Of a DNA stretch of 64,000 nt, positions 1-9,288 are shown piece by piece. The position numbers and the translations under genes were made by a program. Under the pieces are notes generated by a model, which was given only the letters and a program-made list of their open reading frames with translations, had not been told where the DNA came from and made no database searches. How positions within the stretch are numbered: position 1 is the first letter of the stretch; each line of letters opens with the position of its first letter. Origin of the DNA: Clostridiaceae bacterium (GTDB lineage: Bacteria > Bacillota > Clostridia > Oscillospirales > Acutalibacteraceae); assembly GCA_030530095.1 (NCBI GenBank), contig JAUMVO010000004.1:26954-90953 (forward strand), in the 5' to 3' direction.

Positions 1-1058
1 ATCATCAGGGCATCGACAAGGTGCTTGAGTCAATCAACCTTGTTGCAGATATGCTCGAGCTCAAAGCCAATCCCAACAGAGCGGCAAAGGGTATCGTTAT
101 CGAAGCAAAGCTCGATAAGGGCAGAGGCCCCGTTGCAACCGTACTCGTTCAGAACGGTACGCTCAAATCGGGCGACATTATCGTAGCGGGCACTGCAGTA
201 GGCCGTGTAAGACAGATGCTTAACGAAAACGGCAAGGTCCTCCACGAGGCAGGTCCGTCCGTTCCCGTTGAGATTATGGGTCTTGCAGAGGTTCCGCAGG
301 CGGGCGACACCTTCAACGCAGTTTCCGACGAGAAGCTTGCGCGTGAACTTGTTGAGCAGAGAAAGCAGGAAGCGAAAGAGGAAGAATTCAGACAGTACCA
401 GAAGGTTACTCTCGACAATCTCTTCTCCTCAATTTCCGAGGGCGAAATGAAGGAGCTCAATATTATCGTCAAGGCTGACGTTCAGGGCTCGGTTGAAGCT
501 CTTAAGCAGAACATCGAAAAGCTCTCGAACGAGGAAGTCAACGTCCGCGTTATTCACGGCGGCGTAGGCGCGGTCAACGAGTCCGACGTTATGCTCGCAA
601 ATGCTTCAAACGCGATTATCGTAGGCTTTAACGTTCGTCCCGACGCCGTTGCCTCGTCACTCGCAGAGCGCGAGGGTATCGATATGAGAATGTACCGCGT
701 TATCTACGACTGCATCGAGGAACTCGAAGCGGCTATCAAGGGTATGCTTGCTCCCAAGTTCCACGAGGTTGTTCTCGGCAGAGCCGAGGTCAGAAGCGTA
801 TTCAAGCTTTCATCGGCAGGTATGATAGCGGGTTCGTACGTCGTTGACGGTAAGATTACCAGAAACGCTCAGATCCGCGTTGTACGCGACGGTATAGTTA
901 TCTTTGAGGACGCTATCGCTTCGCTCAAGAGATTCAAGGACGACGTCAAGGAAGTAGCTTCGGGTTACGAATGCGGCATCGGACTTGAAAAATTCAACGA
1001 CATCAAGGAAGGCGACGTACTCGAAGCCTTCATTATGGAAGAAAGCAAGGAAGATTAA
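1..1058 (+). CDS. infB: Translation initiation factor IF-2, C-terminal part (5' end outside window)
   Basis: IF-2 is the GTPase that places initiator tRNA on the 30S subunit and promotes subunit joining. The frame is open from the first bases (codons in phase with position 3), so about 350 C-terminal residues are present and the GTP-binding domain lies outside the window. The first residues, ending in ELKANPNR, match the segment that joins the G domain to domain II. Domain II, the C1 helical domain (starting near [13 protein letters not shown]) and the C2 tRNA-binding domain (near [10 protein letters not shown]) follow in the usual order. The stop codon abuts the rbfA start, the standard infB-rbfA arrangement. 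Confidence 0.97.
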   Translation, partial: HQGIDKVLESINLVADMLELKANPNRAAKGIVIEAKLDKGRGPVATVLVQNGTLKSGDIIVAGTAVGRVRQMLNENGKVLHEAGPSVPVEIMGLAEVPQAGDTFNAVSDEKLARELVEQRKQEAKEEEFRQYQKVTLDNLFSSISEGEMKELNIIVKADVQGSVEALKQNIEKLSNEEVNVRVIHGGVGAVNESDVMLANASNAIIVGFNVRPDAVASSLAEREGIDMRMYRVIYDCIEELEAAIKGMLAPKFHEVVLGRAEVRSVFKLSSAGMIAGSYVVDGKITRNAQIRVVRDGIVIFEDAIASLKRFKDDVKEVASGYECGIGLEKFNDIKEGDVLEAFIMEESKED

Positions 1059-1421
1059 ATGGCGGGTTATAAAGCTGACCGTGTGTCAGAGGACATCAAG
1101 CGCGAGATAATCGCCGTTATGCGCGAACTCAAGGACCCGCGTGTCAAGGACAAGATGCTGACTGTCGTACGTGTTGACGTCAGTCACGACCTGTCCTACG
1201 CGAAGGTCTATGTCAGCGCGCTCGACGGCATTGACTCGGCTAAAGAGGCTGTTAAGGGACTTGTCAGCGCGACGGGTAAAATCCGTCATGAGGTCGGTTC
1301 GCGCCTTCGCCTGCGCAAGACGCCCGAAATGAAGTTCATAGCAGATGACTCTGTGGCTCACGGCATAGAAATATTTGAAAAAATCAAAAGTGTTACGAGG
1401 GAAAGCGATAATGAGAATTGA
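1059..1421 (+). CDS. rbfA: 30S ribosome-binding factor A
   Basis: RbfA is a KH-fold protein that binds immature 30S subunits and helps mature the 5' end of 16S rRNA. The 120-residue length is normal. The N-terminal part (RVSEDIKREI, then LKDPRV) and the KVYVS strand are family hallmarks. The ATG follows the infB stop with no gap, so translation is probably coupled. The 3' end overlaps the nrnA start by 11 bases. Confidence 0.96.
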   Translation: MAGYKADRVSEDIKREIIAVMRELKDPRVKDKMLTVVRVDVSHDLSYAKVYVSALDGIDSAKEAVKGLVSATGKIRHEVGSRLRLRKTPEMKFIADDSVAHGIEIFEKIKSVTRESDNEN

Positions 1422-2388
1422 ATTGAACGAGGTTGCCTCGATACTCAAGGCAAATGACAATTATCTTATACTTACTCACCGCAATCCCGACGGTGACACT
1501 CTCGGAAGCGGATTCGGTCTTATGCACGCCTTAAGACAGATGGGCAAGAGCGCCAAGGTGCTCTGCTGCGACGAGATACCGGCGAAGTATTCGTATCTTT
1601 ACTCCGACGGCGACGTAGGCGATGTTGACGGCGCATATGTTATCGCGGTTGACGTCGCGGACGAAAAGCTTCTCGGTGAAGACGTTTACGAAAAATACAG
1701 CGGCAAGGTAAAGCTCTGTATTGACCACCATATTTCCAACAAGGAATATGCCGAAAAGCTGTATTTAAGAGACTGCTCGGCGGTCTGTGAAATCATTTAC
1801 GACTTACTTGTAATGCTCGGCATAAAGAAGGACGCGCAGATAGCCGACTGTCTTTACACGGGTATATCGACGGACACGGGCTGCTACAAGTTTTCCAACG
1901 TCACGGCGAGAACTCATGAAATTACGGCAAAGCTTATGGCTATCGGCGCGAACACTGTTGAAATCAACAAGCTGATGTTTGAGTCGAAAACCCGCGGTTA
2001 CTATATGCTCGAATCAGCGGCACTGAGCACGCTTGAATACTACTTCGACGGTATGTGCGCGGTTATGACCATCACTCAAAAGATGCTTAACGACTCGGGC
2101 ACAAAGGAAAGCGACTGCGACGGCATTTCGGGTATTCCGCGTAAGATCGAGGGCGTGCTTGTAGGCGCTACTTTAAGAGAGCGTCCCGACGGAACCTTTA
2201 AGGTTTCGCTTCGCTCGCACGCTCCCGTTGACTGCTCGAAGATCTGCCTCAAATTAGGCGGCGGCGGTCACGCAAGAGCCGCAGGCTGTGAGTTGAGCGT
2301 CGAGAATTTCGAACGCGATAAGCAGCTGTTGCTCGACACTATCAAAGAAGAACTGGACAGAGATGACAGGATTTATACTGCTCAATAA
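1411..2388 (+). CDS. nrnA: NrnA-type DHH/DHHA1 phosphoesterase (oligoribonuclease / pAp phosphatase)
   Basis: NrnA degrades very short RNA oligomers and dephosphorylates 3'-phosphoadenosine 5'-phosphate. The N-terminal DHH domain carries THRNPDGDTLGS near residue 22 and the IDHHIS metal motif near residue 103. The C-terminal DHHA1 domain ends with the glycine-rich LGGGGHARAAGC substrate loop. I start at the ATG at 1411 because a GAGGG ribosome site lies just upstream; an in-frame start at 1375 would add a non-homologous dozen residues. It overlaps rbfA and then truB by 26 bases. The rbfA-nrnA-truB order is common in Firmicutes. Confidence 0.93.
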   Translation: MRIELNEVASILKANDNYLILTHRNPDGDTLGSGFGLMHALRQMGKSAKVLCCDEIPAKYSYLYSDGDVGDVDGAYVIAVDVADEKLLGEDVYEKYSGKVKLCIDHHISNKEYAEKLYLRDCSAVCEIIYDLLVMLGIKKDAQIADCLYTGISTDTGCYKFSNVTARTHEITAKLMAIGANTVEINKLMFESKTRGYYMLESAALSTLEYYFDGMCAVMTITQKMLNDSGTKESDCDGISGIPRKIEGVLVGATLRERPDGTFKVSLRSHAPVDCSKICLKLGGGGHARAAGCELSVENFERDKQLLLDTIKEELDRDDRIYTAQ

Positions 2389-3250
2389 AGACACTGATAT
2401 TACCTCTTTTTCTGCGTGTAACCGGGTTAAGAGAATACTCGGCGCAAAGAAAACGGGACACACGGGAACGCTCGACCCTATGGCTACGGGCGTTCTTTGT
2501 GTTGCTGTCGGCAATGCGACGCGTTTTATTGAACTTCTCCCCTCTCACGGCAAATCGTACCGCGCAAGGGCGAGGCTCGGCATTACAACCGATACGCTTG
2601 ACATTACGGGAAAGGTGCTTTCTCAGTCCGAGGTAAATATCAATGAAGAACAGCTTCTCGCAGTTTGTGAAAGCTTCAGGGGTAAGATAAAGCAGACTCC
2701 GCCTATGTACTCGGCTGTCAGTAAGGACGGCGTGAGGCTTTACGAGCTTGCGCGGCAGGGACTTGAAGTTGACAGAGAAGAACGAGAAATCGAGATATAT
2801 TCTCTTGATGTTTCAGACTTTGAAAACGGCGAATTCACGCTTGAGGTTTCCTGCTCGGCAGGTACTTACATAAGAACGCTGATTGACGATATAGGCCGTA
2901 AGCTCGGCTGCGGTGCGGTTATGACAGCACTTGTCAGAACCGAAGCAAACGGTTTTTCGCTTGACGACTGCCATACCCTCGCCGAGATAGAAGAATACGT
3001 TAACAGCGACAAGGAAAACGAGTTAATCGTACCGGTTGAAAAATGCTTTGACTGCTACAGCTCGGTTACGGTAAGCGAGGCTCAGGCAAAGCGCTTTTCA
3101 AACGGCGGCGAGCTGTCGCTTGACAGAATAAAGTTTCCGTTTACGGACGGTTTTTACCGCGTCCTCTCCTCCGACGGAAAATTCCTCGGTCTGGGCGAGG
3201 CGTGCTTAGATGAAAATTTGCTAAAAGTAAGGAGGGTATATGTTGACTGA
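2363..3250 (+). CDS. truB: tRNA pseudouridine(55) synthase
   Basis: TruB isomerises U55 in the T-loop of tRNAs. The catalytic aspartate motif is visible in GHTGTLDPMATGVL around residues 32-45, and the family PPMYSAVKxxG-like segment appears as PPMYSAVSKDG. The C-terminal 60 residues correspond to a PUA-like domain. At 295 residues the length is normal. The start overlaps nrnA and the end overlaps ribF, so nrnA, truB and ribF are probably co-translated. Confidence 0.96.
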   Translation: MTGFILLNKDTDITSFSACNRVKRILGAKKTGHTGTLDPMATGVLCVAVGNATRFIELLPSHGKSYRARARLGITTDTLDITGKVLSQSEVNINEEQLLAVCESFRGKIKQTPPMYSAVSKDGVRLYELARQGLEVDREEREIEIYSLDVSDFENGEFTLEVSCSAGTYIRTLIDDIGRKLGCGAVMTALVRTEANGFSLDDCHTLAEIEEYVNSDKENELIVPVEKCFDCYSSVTVSEAQAKRFSNGGELSLDRIKFPFTDGFYRVLSSDGKFLGLGEACLDENLLKVRRVYVD

Positions 3251-4136
3251 TAACAGAAACGGTATTTCTCTTGCGTTAGGCACGTTTGACGGATTCCATC
3301 TCGGTCATATGGCAGTTATAAATGCCGCTAAGAAAAGCGAATACCCGATGTACGCCCTTCTGTTTGACGAACATCCCTTAAAGGTAATAACAGGCAAAGC
3401 TCCGCCTGAGCTTATGTGCGACAGCGTGCTTTTCAGAATTAGAGAAGAAAACGGCATCCCTGCAATTCATATTGATTTTGAAGACATAATGGATATGAGC
3501 GCCGAGGAATTCTTTTACGAAATTCTGCTTGACGAGATGGATGTCAGAGAGCTTTCCTGCGGTGAGAATTACAGCTTCGGCAAGGGCGGCAAGGGCAATA
3601 TCGAACTGCTGCGCCGGCTCTGCAACGAAAACGGCGTAAAGCTTAATGTCGTTGCAACAGTTTTATATAAAGGCGAGCCGATAAGCTCAACAAGAATACG
3701 CAGGGCTGTCGAAAGCGGCAATATGGAGGAAGCGCGCGAAATGCTCGGCAGACCGTTTTCATACTGCTTTCCTGTTATTGACGGAGATAAAAGAGGCCGT
3801 ACTCTCGGATTTCCGACGGCAAATCAGGTTTTCCCCGACGGCTTTATTAAAATGAAGAGAGGCGTTTATGCGTCCTGCTGCCGTGTTGAAGGCAAGCTTT
3901 ATCCCGCGATGACGAATTACGGCTTACGCCCGACGGTTGACGGGGAAAAGTGCTTCAGCGAAACGCATATAATCGGCTTCGACGGGAATCTGTATTCAAA
4001 GTGCATTGAAGTCTTTATTCTCGCCTTCATAAGAGATGAGAAAAAATTCGACGGACTTGACGGATTAACGGCGGCAATCGCTGAGGATAAGGAAACCGCC
4101 TTAAAAATTTTTTCGCATTATCTTGAAACCGTATAA
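3240..4136 (+). CDS. ribF: Bifunctional riboflavin kinase / FAD synthetase
   Basis: RibF phosphorylates riboflavin to FMN and adenylylates FMN to FAD. The N-terminal nucleotidyltransferase domain has GTFDGFHLGH (residues 14-23) and an ISSTRIR motif near residue 155. The C-terminal flavokinase domain has GDKRGRTLGFPTAN near residue 180. The protein has the expected length, 298 residues. An AAGGAGGG ribosome site lies 4-5 bases before the ATG, and the start overlaps the truB 3' end. Confidence 0.96.
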   Translation: MLTDNRNGISLALGTFDGFHLGHMAVINAAKKSEYPMYALLFDEHPLKVITGKAPPELMCDSVLFRIREENGIPAIHIDFEDIMDMSAEEFFYEILLDEMDVRELSCGENYSFGKGGKGNIELLRRLCNENGVKLNVVATVLYKGEPISSTRIRRAVESGNMEEAREMLGRPFSYCFPVIDGDKRGRTLGFPTANQVFPDGFIKMKRGVYASCCRVEGKLYPAMTNYGLRPTVDGEKCFSETHIIGFDGNLYSKCIEVFILAFIRDEKKFDGLDGLTAAIAEDKETALKIFSHYLETV

Positions 4137-4151
4137 CCGTTAATGTATAAT
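4123..4151 (+). promoter_or_regulatory. Predicted sigma-A promoter of the alcohol dehydrogenase gene
   Basis: TTGAAA at 4123-4128 and TATAAT at 4146-4151 are separated by exactly 17 bases. The -35 box lies inside the last codons of ribF. The site suggests that the dehydrogenase is transcribed separately from the upstream operon. Confidence 0.7.
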
Positions 4152-4183
4152 AATAATAAGACAAATATAATGAGGTGTTTATT

Positions 4184-5392
4184 ATGTGGTCATTAAAAAT
4201 TGCTTATTACAGAGCATTTCAGAAAATAATGAAAATCGCTATGTTCTTTATGGACTGGTCCGAGCCTGAGCTTCTCACGGGACCCGGGGCAATTCTCAAG
4301 CTCCCCGAAGTTATTAAGCAGAGAGGCATTTCAAAGGTTATGATAGTTACCGATAAAGGACTTATGAGCCTTAACCTGCTCGACGGCCTTTTCGGTAAGC
4401 TTAAAGAGGAAGGCATTTCCTACGTTGTCTATGACGGCGTTCAGCCCAATCCCTCGATTGAGAATATCGAGGAAGCAAGAGAGATGTTCGTTGCCAACGG
4501 CTGCGAGGCTATGATAGCTTTCGGCGGCGGCTCACCTATGGACTGCGCAAAGGCTGCATGTGCAAGAGTTGTAAGACCCAACAAGACAATTCCTCAGATG
4601 AGAGGCGTTATGAAGGTTATGCGCAAGCTGCCTCCCTTCTTCGCAGTTCCCACCACAGCAGGTACGGGTTCGGAAACCACTCTTGCGGCTGTTGTTTCAA
4701 ACACGCAGACTCATGAAAAGTATGCTATCAACGACCCCGTATTAAGACCTAAGTTTGCAGTGCTCGACCCCGAGCTGACAACAGGACTTCCCAAGAAGAT
4801 TACCTCGACTACGGGTATGGACGCACTCACTCACGCGGTTGAGGCGTATATCGGACTTTCAAACGTCAGGTCAACCAGAGAATATGCCGAAAAGGCTACG
4901 GCGCTTATCTTTAAGTATCTTGAGGTCGCTTATAATGACGGTCAGAATATTGAAGCCAGAGGTCAGATGCTTCTCGCTTCGTACTACGCAGGTATGGCGT
5001 TCACGCGCGCCTACGTTGGCTACGTTCACGCAATAGCCCACAACCTCGGCGGTCATTACGGCATACCGCACGGCCTTGCGAACGCGGTTATTCTCCCCGT
5101 TATACTTGAAGAATTCGGCAGCGCAATTTATCCGTCACTTGCAAAGCTTGCCGACTGCGCAGGCATCGCAGGACAGACCGAAGAGGAGAAGGCAAAGAAC
5201 TTCATCGCCGAGATTTACGCCATGAACGAGAGAATGGAAATCCCGACCGGCTTTACCCAGATTAAGGACGAGGATATCCCGACCATCGTTGAGAGAGCTA
5301 TGAAGGAAGCTCATCCGCTCTACCCCGTTCCGGTTATCTTCGATAAGGAAAGACTCACGGCAATAGTCAAGAAACTTCAGATTGAAGAATAA
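4184..5392 (+). CDS. Iron-containing (group III) alcohol dehydrogenase
   Basis: NAD(P)H-dependent Fe2+-type alcohol/aldehyde oxidoreductase, probably cytoplasmic and reducing fermentation aldehydes; the substrate cannot be told. The cofactor motif GGGSPMDCAKA lies near residue 110. Expected iron ligands are the aspartate and histidine in GMDALTHAVEAYIG and the histidines in HAIAHNLGGHYGIPHG. The ATG at 4184 has a GAGG ribosome site eight bases upstream; an earlier GTG at 4175 overlaps that site and is less likely. The N-terminus has a lysine/methionine-rich, aromatic stretch before the usual LLTGPGAI segment. It is monocistronic, with its own promoter and terminator. Confidence 0.93.
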   Translation: MWSLKIAYYRAFQKIMKIAMFFMDWSEPELLTGPGAILKLPEVIKQRGISKVMIVTDKGLMSLNLLDGLFGKLKEEGISYVVYDGVQPNPSIENIEEAREMFVANGCEAMIAFGGGSPMDCAKAACARVVRPNKTIPQMRGVMKVMRKLPPFFAVPTTAGTGSETTLAAVVSNTQTHEKYAINDPVLRPKFAVLDPELTTGLPKKITSTTGMDALTHAVEAYIGLSNVRSTREYAEKATALIFKYLEVAYNDGQNIEARGQMLLASYYAGMAFTRAYVGYVHAIAHNLGGHYGIPHGLANAVILPVILEEFGSAIYPSLAKLADCAGIAGQTEEEKAKNFIAEIYAMNERMEIPTGFTQIKDEDIPTIVERAMKEAHPLYPVPVIFDKERLTAIVKKLQIEE

Positions 5393-5401
5393 AAAATGTA
5401 T

Positions 5402-5433
5402 AAAATCCCCGACTTGAAGTCGGGGATTTTTTT
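5402..5433 (+). terminator. Rho-independent terminator after the alcohol dehydrogenase
   Basis: A perfect stem (ATCCCCGACT / AGTCGGGGAT) with a three-base loop is followed by seven T residues. Confidence 0.9.
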
Positions 5434-5460
5434 ATATATTCACAAAATATATTTTCAAAC

Positions 5461-5489
5461 TTGAATACAATAACTATATATGGTATAAT
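5461..5489 (+). promoter_or_regulatory. Predicted extended -10 promoter of the decarboxylase operon
   Basis: TTGAAT at 5461-5466, a 17-base spacer and TATAAT at 5484-5489 preceded by TGG make an extended -10 promoter. It lies between the dehydrogenase terminator and the oadA-like start. Confidence 0.8.
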
Positions 5490-5530
5490 TCTGTAAATAA
5501 TTAAAATGGGTGAAAATCGGAGTTTTTATT

Positions 5531-6910
5531 ATGAAAGTTCAGTTTACAGAAACCGTATTGAGAGATGCAAACCAGTCGCTTATTGCAACACGTTTGCCCT
5601 TCGCACGCTTTGCGCCTATACTCGAAACGATGGACAAAGCGGGCTTTTACTCGCTGGAATGCTGGGGCGGCGCGACGTTCGACTCCTGCCTTCGCTATCT
5701 CGACGAGGACCCGTGGGAGAGGCTTCGCAAAATCAAGGCGAAATGCCCGAACACGAAGCTTCAGATGCTGCTTCGCGGTCAGAATCTTCTGGGTTATAAG
5801 CATTACCCCGACGACGTTGTGAGAATGTTTGTAAAGAAGAGCATCGAGAACGGTATTGATATTATCAGAATATTCGACGCGCTCAACGACCTTCGCAATA
5901 TCGAAACGGCGGTTGACGAAACGCTTAAAAACGGTGCGATTGCATCGGGCGCGATAAGCTACACTTTAAGTCCCATTCACAACCTTGAAATGTACGTCGG
6001 ACTTGCGAAGCAGATGGCGGACATGGGCTGTCAGAGTATCTGTATCAAGGATATGGCGGGTATCTTAGGGCCGCAGGACGCATACGACTTAGTCAAGGCG
6101 ATAAAGCAAACCGTAAGCGTTCCCGTTGTACTGCACACTCATTCGACTACGGGGCTTGCTCCCCTCACCTTGCAGAAGGCGGTAGAGGCAGGCTGCGAGG
6201 CAATCGACACTGCGATTTCCGCTTTTTCGGGCGGCACGTCGCAGTATTCAACCGAAGCAATGGCCTATGCGCTCAAACAGCAGGGCTATGAGGTTGAGCT
6301 TGATATGAAGCTGCTCAAGGAAATAAACGATTTCTTCAAGCCGGTAAAAGAGGAATTCTTAAGCGCGGGTACGCTCAATCCCGTTATACTTTCAACGGAC
6401 ACGGACGCGCTCACGTATCAGATTCCGGGCGGTATGCTCTCGAATCTCGTCGCTCAGCTCACGGCGCAGAAGAAGCTTGACAAGCTTCCCGAGGTGCTGC
6501 TTGAAACACCGAGAGTGCGCGAGGATTTAGGCTATCCCCCGCTCGTAACGCCTATGAGCCAGATGGTCGGCGTACAGGCGACGTCAAACGTGCTTGCGGG
6601 CGAGAGATACAAGAACATTTCAAAGGAAATCAAGTCCTATATCAAGGGCGAATACGGTAAGGCTCCCGGCAGGATTAATCCCGAATTGCAAAAGAAGGTT
6701 CTCGGTGATGAAGAACCTGTTACCTGCCGCTATGCAGATTTGCTTGAACCGCAGTTTGAAAAAGCAAAGGCTGAGCTCGGCGACAGAGCGAAATGCGACG
6801 AGGACGTGCTCTCGTATATCGCCTTCCCCGCGCAGGCTGAAGCGTTCTTCAAAAAGCGCGAGGAGCTTAAGCGCAATACATTCAAATACTCGATAAGGCG
6901 GGTTGACTGA
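5531..6910 (+). CDS. Oxaloacetate decarboxylase-type carboxyltransferase (alpha) subunit
   Basis: Transfers CO2 from a carboxy-acid, most likely oxaloacetate, to protein-bound biotin. The TIM-barrel carboxyltransferase domain begins with ETVLRDANQS. The expected catalytic lysine lies in CIKDMAG and metal-binding histidines in LHTHSTTG. The PYC/OADA conserved C-terminal domain follows. At 459 residues the chain lacks a biotinyl domain, which is encoded separately two genes on. The ATG at 5531 has a CGGAG ribosome site eight bases upstream; a GTG at 5510 is possible but has none. Downstream gamma, biotin carrier and beta genes make a Na+ pump. Substrate specificity is inferred from sequence resemblance to OadA/PycB. 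Confidence 0.9.
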   Translation: MKVQFTETVLRDANQSLIATRLPFARFAPILETMDKAGFYSLECWGGATFDSCLRYLDEDPWERLRKIKAKCPNTKLQMLLRGQNLLGYKHYPDDVVRMFVKKSIENGIDIIRIFDALNDLRNIETAVDETLKNGAIASGAISYTLSPIHNLEMYVGLAKQMADMGCQSICIKDMAGILGPQDAYDLVKAIKQTVSVPVVLHTHSTTGLAPLTLQKAVEAGCEAIDTAISAFSGGTSQYSTEAMAYALKQQGYEVELDMKLLKEINDFFKPVKEEFLSAGTLNPVILSTDTDALTYQIPGGMLSNLVAQLTAQKKLDKLPEVLLETPRVREDLGYPPLVTPMSQMVGVQATSNVLAGERYKNISKEIKSYIKGEYGKAPGRINPELQKKVLGDEEPVTCRYADLLEPQFEKAKAELGDRAKCDEDVLSYIAFPAQAEAFFKKREELKRNTFKYSIRRVD

Positions 6911-6911
6911 T

Positions 6912-7301
6912 ATGATTTACTTTTTAAGCGCATACGCTGACGGCAACATAACGCTCAGGGATGCTCTGTTTGTTTCAATCAAGGGCATACTGATTGTAAT
7001 GATAATACTTGCCGTCGTTGCTGTAATGGTACAGATTTTATCAAGAATTATAAGGCGTATAAGAAAAGCCGCTTATGAACGTGCGGACAGAAAAGCGGCA
7101 AAGAAGGCAGCAGAACAGACCGCGCAGGCAAAGGCTGAAGCGGCAACCGCAAACGCATCGGACGAGGTTGAGCTAATCGGCACGGACGAAAAGACGGCCG
7201 CGGTTATTATGGCAATCGTTTCCGATGAGTCGGAGATTCCGCTCGAAAGGCTGAAATTCAATTCAATTAAACTTGTGGAAAGTGAGGACAAGCCGATATG
7301 A
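6912..7301 (+). CDS. Sodium pump decarboxylase gamma (OadG-like) subunit
   Basis: Small membrane-anchored subunit that holds the carboxyltransferase and beta subunits together. One transmembrane helix lies at about residues 20-45, followed by an Arg/Lys-rich stretch, then an Ala/Glu/Lys-rich linker and a soluble tail. The sequence is poorly conserved, as usual for gamma subunits, so the call depends on topology and position. The ATG at 6912 comes one base after the alpha stop. The 3' end overlaps the next gene by four bases. Confidence 0.8.
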   Translation: MIYFLSAYADGNITLRDALFVSIKGILIVMIILAVVAVMVQILSRIIRRIRKAAYERADRKAAKKAAEQTAQAKAEAATANASDEVELIGTDEKTAAVIMAIVSDESEIPLERLKFNSIKLVESEDKPI

Positions 7302-7672
7302 AATATATAGTTACACTCAACGGTAAGGATTACGAGGTTGACGTTGACGAGCTCGACGAGGCTGTCGTCAGAAGCGTTAAGGACACTCAGCCTGCAGTAA
7401 GCGCTCCCGTTACTGCCGCTCCCGCGGCACAGGCGGAAAAACCGGCCGCAGAGGGCACGGGCACACCCGTCAATTCACCGATGCCCGGCACGATACTTAA
7501 AGTTGTTGCAGGCGTCGGTCAGAAGGTAAACGAGGGCGACGTCGTAATCATACTTGAGTCAATGAAAATGGAAAACGAAGTTGTTGCTCCCGCTTCGGGC
7601 ACTCTCACAAAGGTCTGCGTAGAGAGCGGCGACAGCGTTGCGACAGACGAAGTCCTCGCATATATAGGTTAA
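7298..7672 (+). CDS. Biotin carboxyl carrier protein of the decarboxylase
   Basis: Carries the carboxybiotin between the carboxyltransferase and the membrane beta subunit. The N-terminal 40 residues are followed by an Ala/Pro-rich flexible linker (residues about 45-60). The C-terminal biotinyl domain contains the biotinylation site ESMKMENE near residue 90. It overlaps the gamma gene by four bases (ATGA). The length of 124 residues fits gcdC/oad-type carrier subunits. Confidence 0.93.
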   Translation: MKYIVTLNGKDYEVDVDELDEAVVRSVKDTQPAVSAPVTAAPAAQAEKPAAEGTGTPVNSPMPGTILKVVAGVGQKVNEGDVVIILESMKMENEVVAPASGTLTKVCVESGDSVATDEVLAYIG

Positions 7673-7684
7673 GGGGTACGGCTT

Positions 7685-8881
7685 ATGTCAATTATTACCG
7701 ATATTGTTGAAATATTCAGGCAGTCGGGCTTCGCGAACCTCCCCTGGCAGAACTGGGTGATGCTACTCGTATCGTTCGTGCTGTTCTACTTCGCCATTGA
7801 AAAGAAATTCGAGCCTTTACTGCTCGTTCCGATAGCCTTCGGTATGCTGCTGGTAAATGTTTACCCGAGCATCATGGCCGATCCGCTGATGATGTCATCC
7901 TACACGGGCGAGGTCGTCGAGGGCGCGCACTGGTACGACGCGGGTGTACTTCGGCTTCTGTACGCAGGCGTTAAATCAAGCGTGTTCCCCTGCCTTATCT
8001 TCTTAGGCGTAGGAGCCATGACGGACTTCGGTCCCCTGCTCGCCAACCCGTCAAGCTTGCTTTTAGGCGCGGCGGCACAGCTGGGAATTTACGTTGCGTT
8101 TCTCGTTTCAATAGTTTCGGGGCTCATCCCGGGCTTCGAAGGCTTCACCGCGCAGGAGGCGGCGTCAATCGCCATTATCGGCGGCGCGGACGGGCCGACG
8201 GCCATTTACACGACGGGCAAGCTCGCGCCTCAGTTACTCGGACCTATCGCGGTTGCGGCGTACTCATATATGGCGCTTATTCCGATGATTCAGCCGCCAA
8301 TAATGAGAATGCTGACCACCAAGAAGGAAAGAGAAATCAAGATGACTCAGCTTCGCGAGGTCAGAAAAACCGAGAGAATAGTTTTCCCGATAGTCGTAAC
8401 GATACTCGTAGCTCTGATTATTCCCGATGCGGCGCCGCTTGTAGGTATGCTGATGCTCGGCAATCTGTTCAGAGAGTGCGGAGCAACGGAGAGACTGTCT
8501 GACACTGCGCAGAACGCGCTTTGCAACATAGTTACGATTATGCTCGGCGTATCGGTCGGCGCAACGGCTGAGGGAACAATTTTCCTGTCGGTTAAAACGT
8601 TGCTGATAATATTCATCGGACTTATCGCCTTCTGCTTCTCAACGGCGGGCGGCGTGATATTCGCAAAGATTATGAACGTCGTTTCAAAGGGCAAGATTAA
8701 TCCGCTTATCGGCGCAGCAGGCGTATCGGCGGTACCGATGGCGGCGCGCGTCGCGCAGACCGAGGGCAGAAAATACAACCCCTCAAACTACCTGCTTATG
8801 CACGCGATGGGCCCGAACGTTGCGGGCGTTATCGGCTCGGCGGTCGCGGCAGGCTTCCTGCTGATGATGTTCGGCAAATAA
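7685..8881 (+). CDS. oadB: Sodium-translocating decarboxylase beta subunit
   Basis: Multi-pass membrane protein that decarboxylates carboxybiotin and pumps Na+ out. The family signature GGADGPTAIYTTGKLAP is present near residue 165. About ten hydrophobic segments and the conserved C-terminal HAMGPNVAGVIGSAVAAG helix are seen. The length, 398 residues, is usual. An AAGGGG ribosome site precedes the ATG. It is the last gene of the four-gene operon, followed directly by an AAT-triplet run and a terminator. Confidence 0.95.
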   Translation: MSIITDIVEIFRQSGFANLPWQNWVMLLVSFVLFYFAIEKKFEPLLLVPIAFGMLLVNVYPSIMADPLMMSSYTGEVVEGAHWYDAGVLRLLYAGVKSSVFPCLIFLGVGAMTDFGPLLANPSSLLLGAAAQLGIYVAFLVSIVSGLIPGFEGFTAQEAASIAIIGGADGPTAIYTTGKLAPQLLGPIAVAAYSYMALIPMIQPPIMRMLTTKKEREIKMTQLREVRKTERIVFPIVVTILVALIIPDAAPLVGMLMLGNLFRECGATERLSDTAQNALCNIVTIMLGVSVGATAEGTIFLSVKTLLIIFIGLIAFCFSTAGGVIFAKIMNVVSKGKINPLIGAAGVSAVPMAARVAQTEGRKYNPSNYLLMHAMGPNVAGVIGSAVAAGFLLMMFGK

Positions 8882-8910
8882 TAATAATAATAATAAATAA
8901 TAACAAAAGG

Positions 8911-8945
8911 AAAGCACAGTCCGGAAAACCGAACTGTGCTTTTTG
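8911..8945 (+). terminator. Rho-independent terminator after oadB
   Basis: The stem AGCACAGT / ACTGTGCT has an inner CGG/CCG helix and an AAAA loop, followed by a T run. The preceding 8880-8903 is a short AAT-type triplet repeat with no other feature. Confidence 0.85.
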
Positions 8946-8977
8946 CATAGTATGTAATTTAATTCAAATTATATATC

Positions 8978-9262
8978 TTATGCGTTCTCCTCTTCCTTCA
9001 TTTTAGCAAAGCACTCGCTGCAATAAACAGGTCTGTCGTCTCTGGGCTGGAAGGGGATCTTCGCTTCGCCACCGCAACTTGCGCAAACAGCAGTAAACAT
9101 CTGTCTTTCGCCTCTGGCTGCGTTCTTTCTCGCATCGCGGCAGGCCTTACATCTTTGGGGCTCGTTTACGAAACCCTTTTCGGCGTAAAACTCCTGCTCA
9201 CCGGCTGTGAAAACGAACTCGTTGCCGCAATCCTTGCAAATGAGGGTCTTGTCTTCGTACAT
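8978..9262 (-). CDS. Double zinc-ribbon protein (zf-trcl / CxxC-x17-CxxC type)
   Basis: A 94-residue cytoplasmic protein with four CxxC pairs: CKDC and CKAC form a first ribbon, and CASC and CSEC form a second. The layout matches the probable-zinc-ribbon and CxxC-x17-CxxC domain families, whose function is unknown; nucleic-acid binding is a guess. A GAGG ribosome site lies before the ATG at 9262. The 17-base segment containing this ribosome site is identical to that before the upstream sigma factor gene. The two genes are probably co-transcribed, with a structured spacer between them. Confidence 0.85.
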   Translation of the reverse strand: MYEDKTLICKDCGNEFVFTAGEQEFYAEKGFVNEPQRCKACRDARKNAARGERQMFTAVCASCGGEAKIPFQPRDDRPVYCSECFAKMKEEENA

Positions 9263-9288
9263 TGTGAAAACCTCGCTGAATATATTTT

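Noticed and set aside
8880..8903. AAT triplet repeat after oadB as a functional repeat
   Set aside because: It is short and lies between a stop codon and a terminator; simple sequence slippage is enough to explain it.
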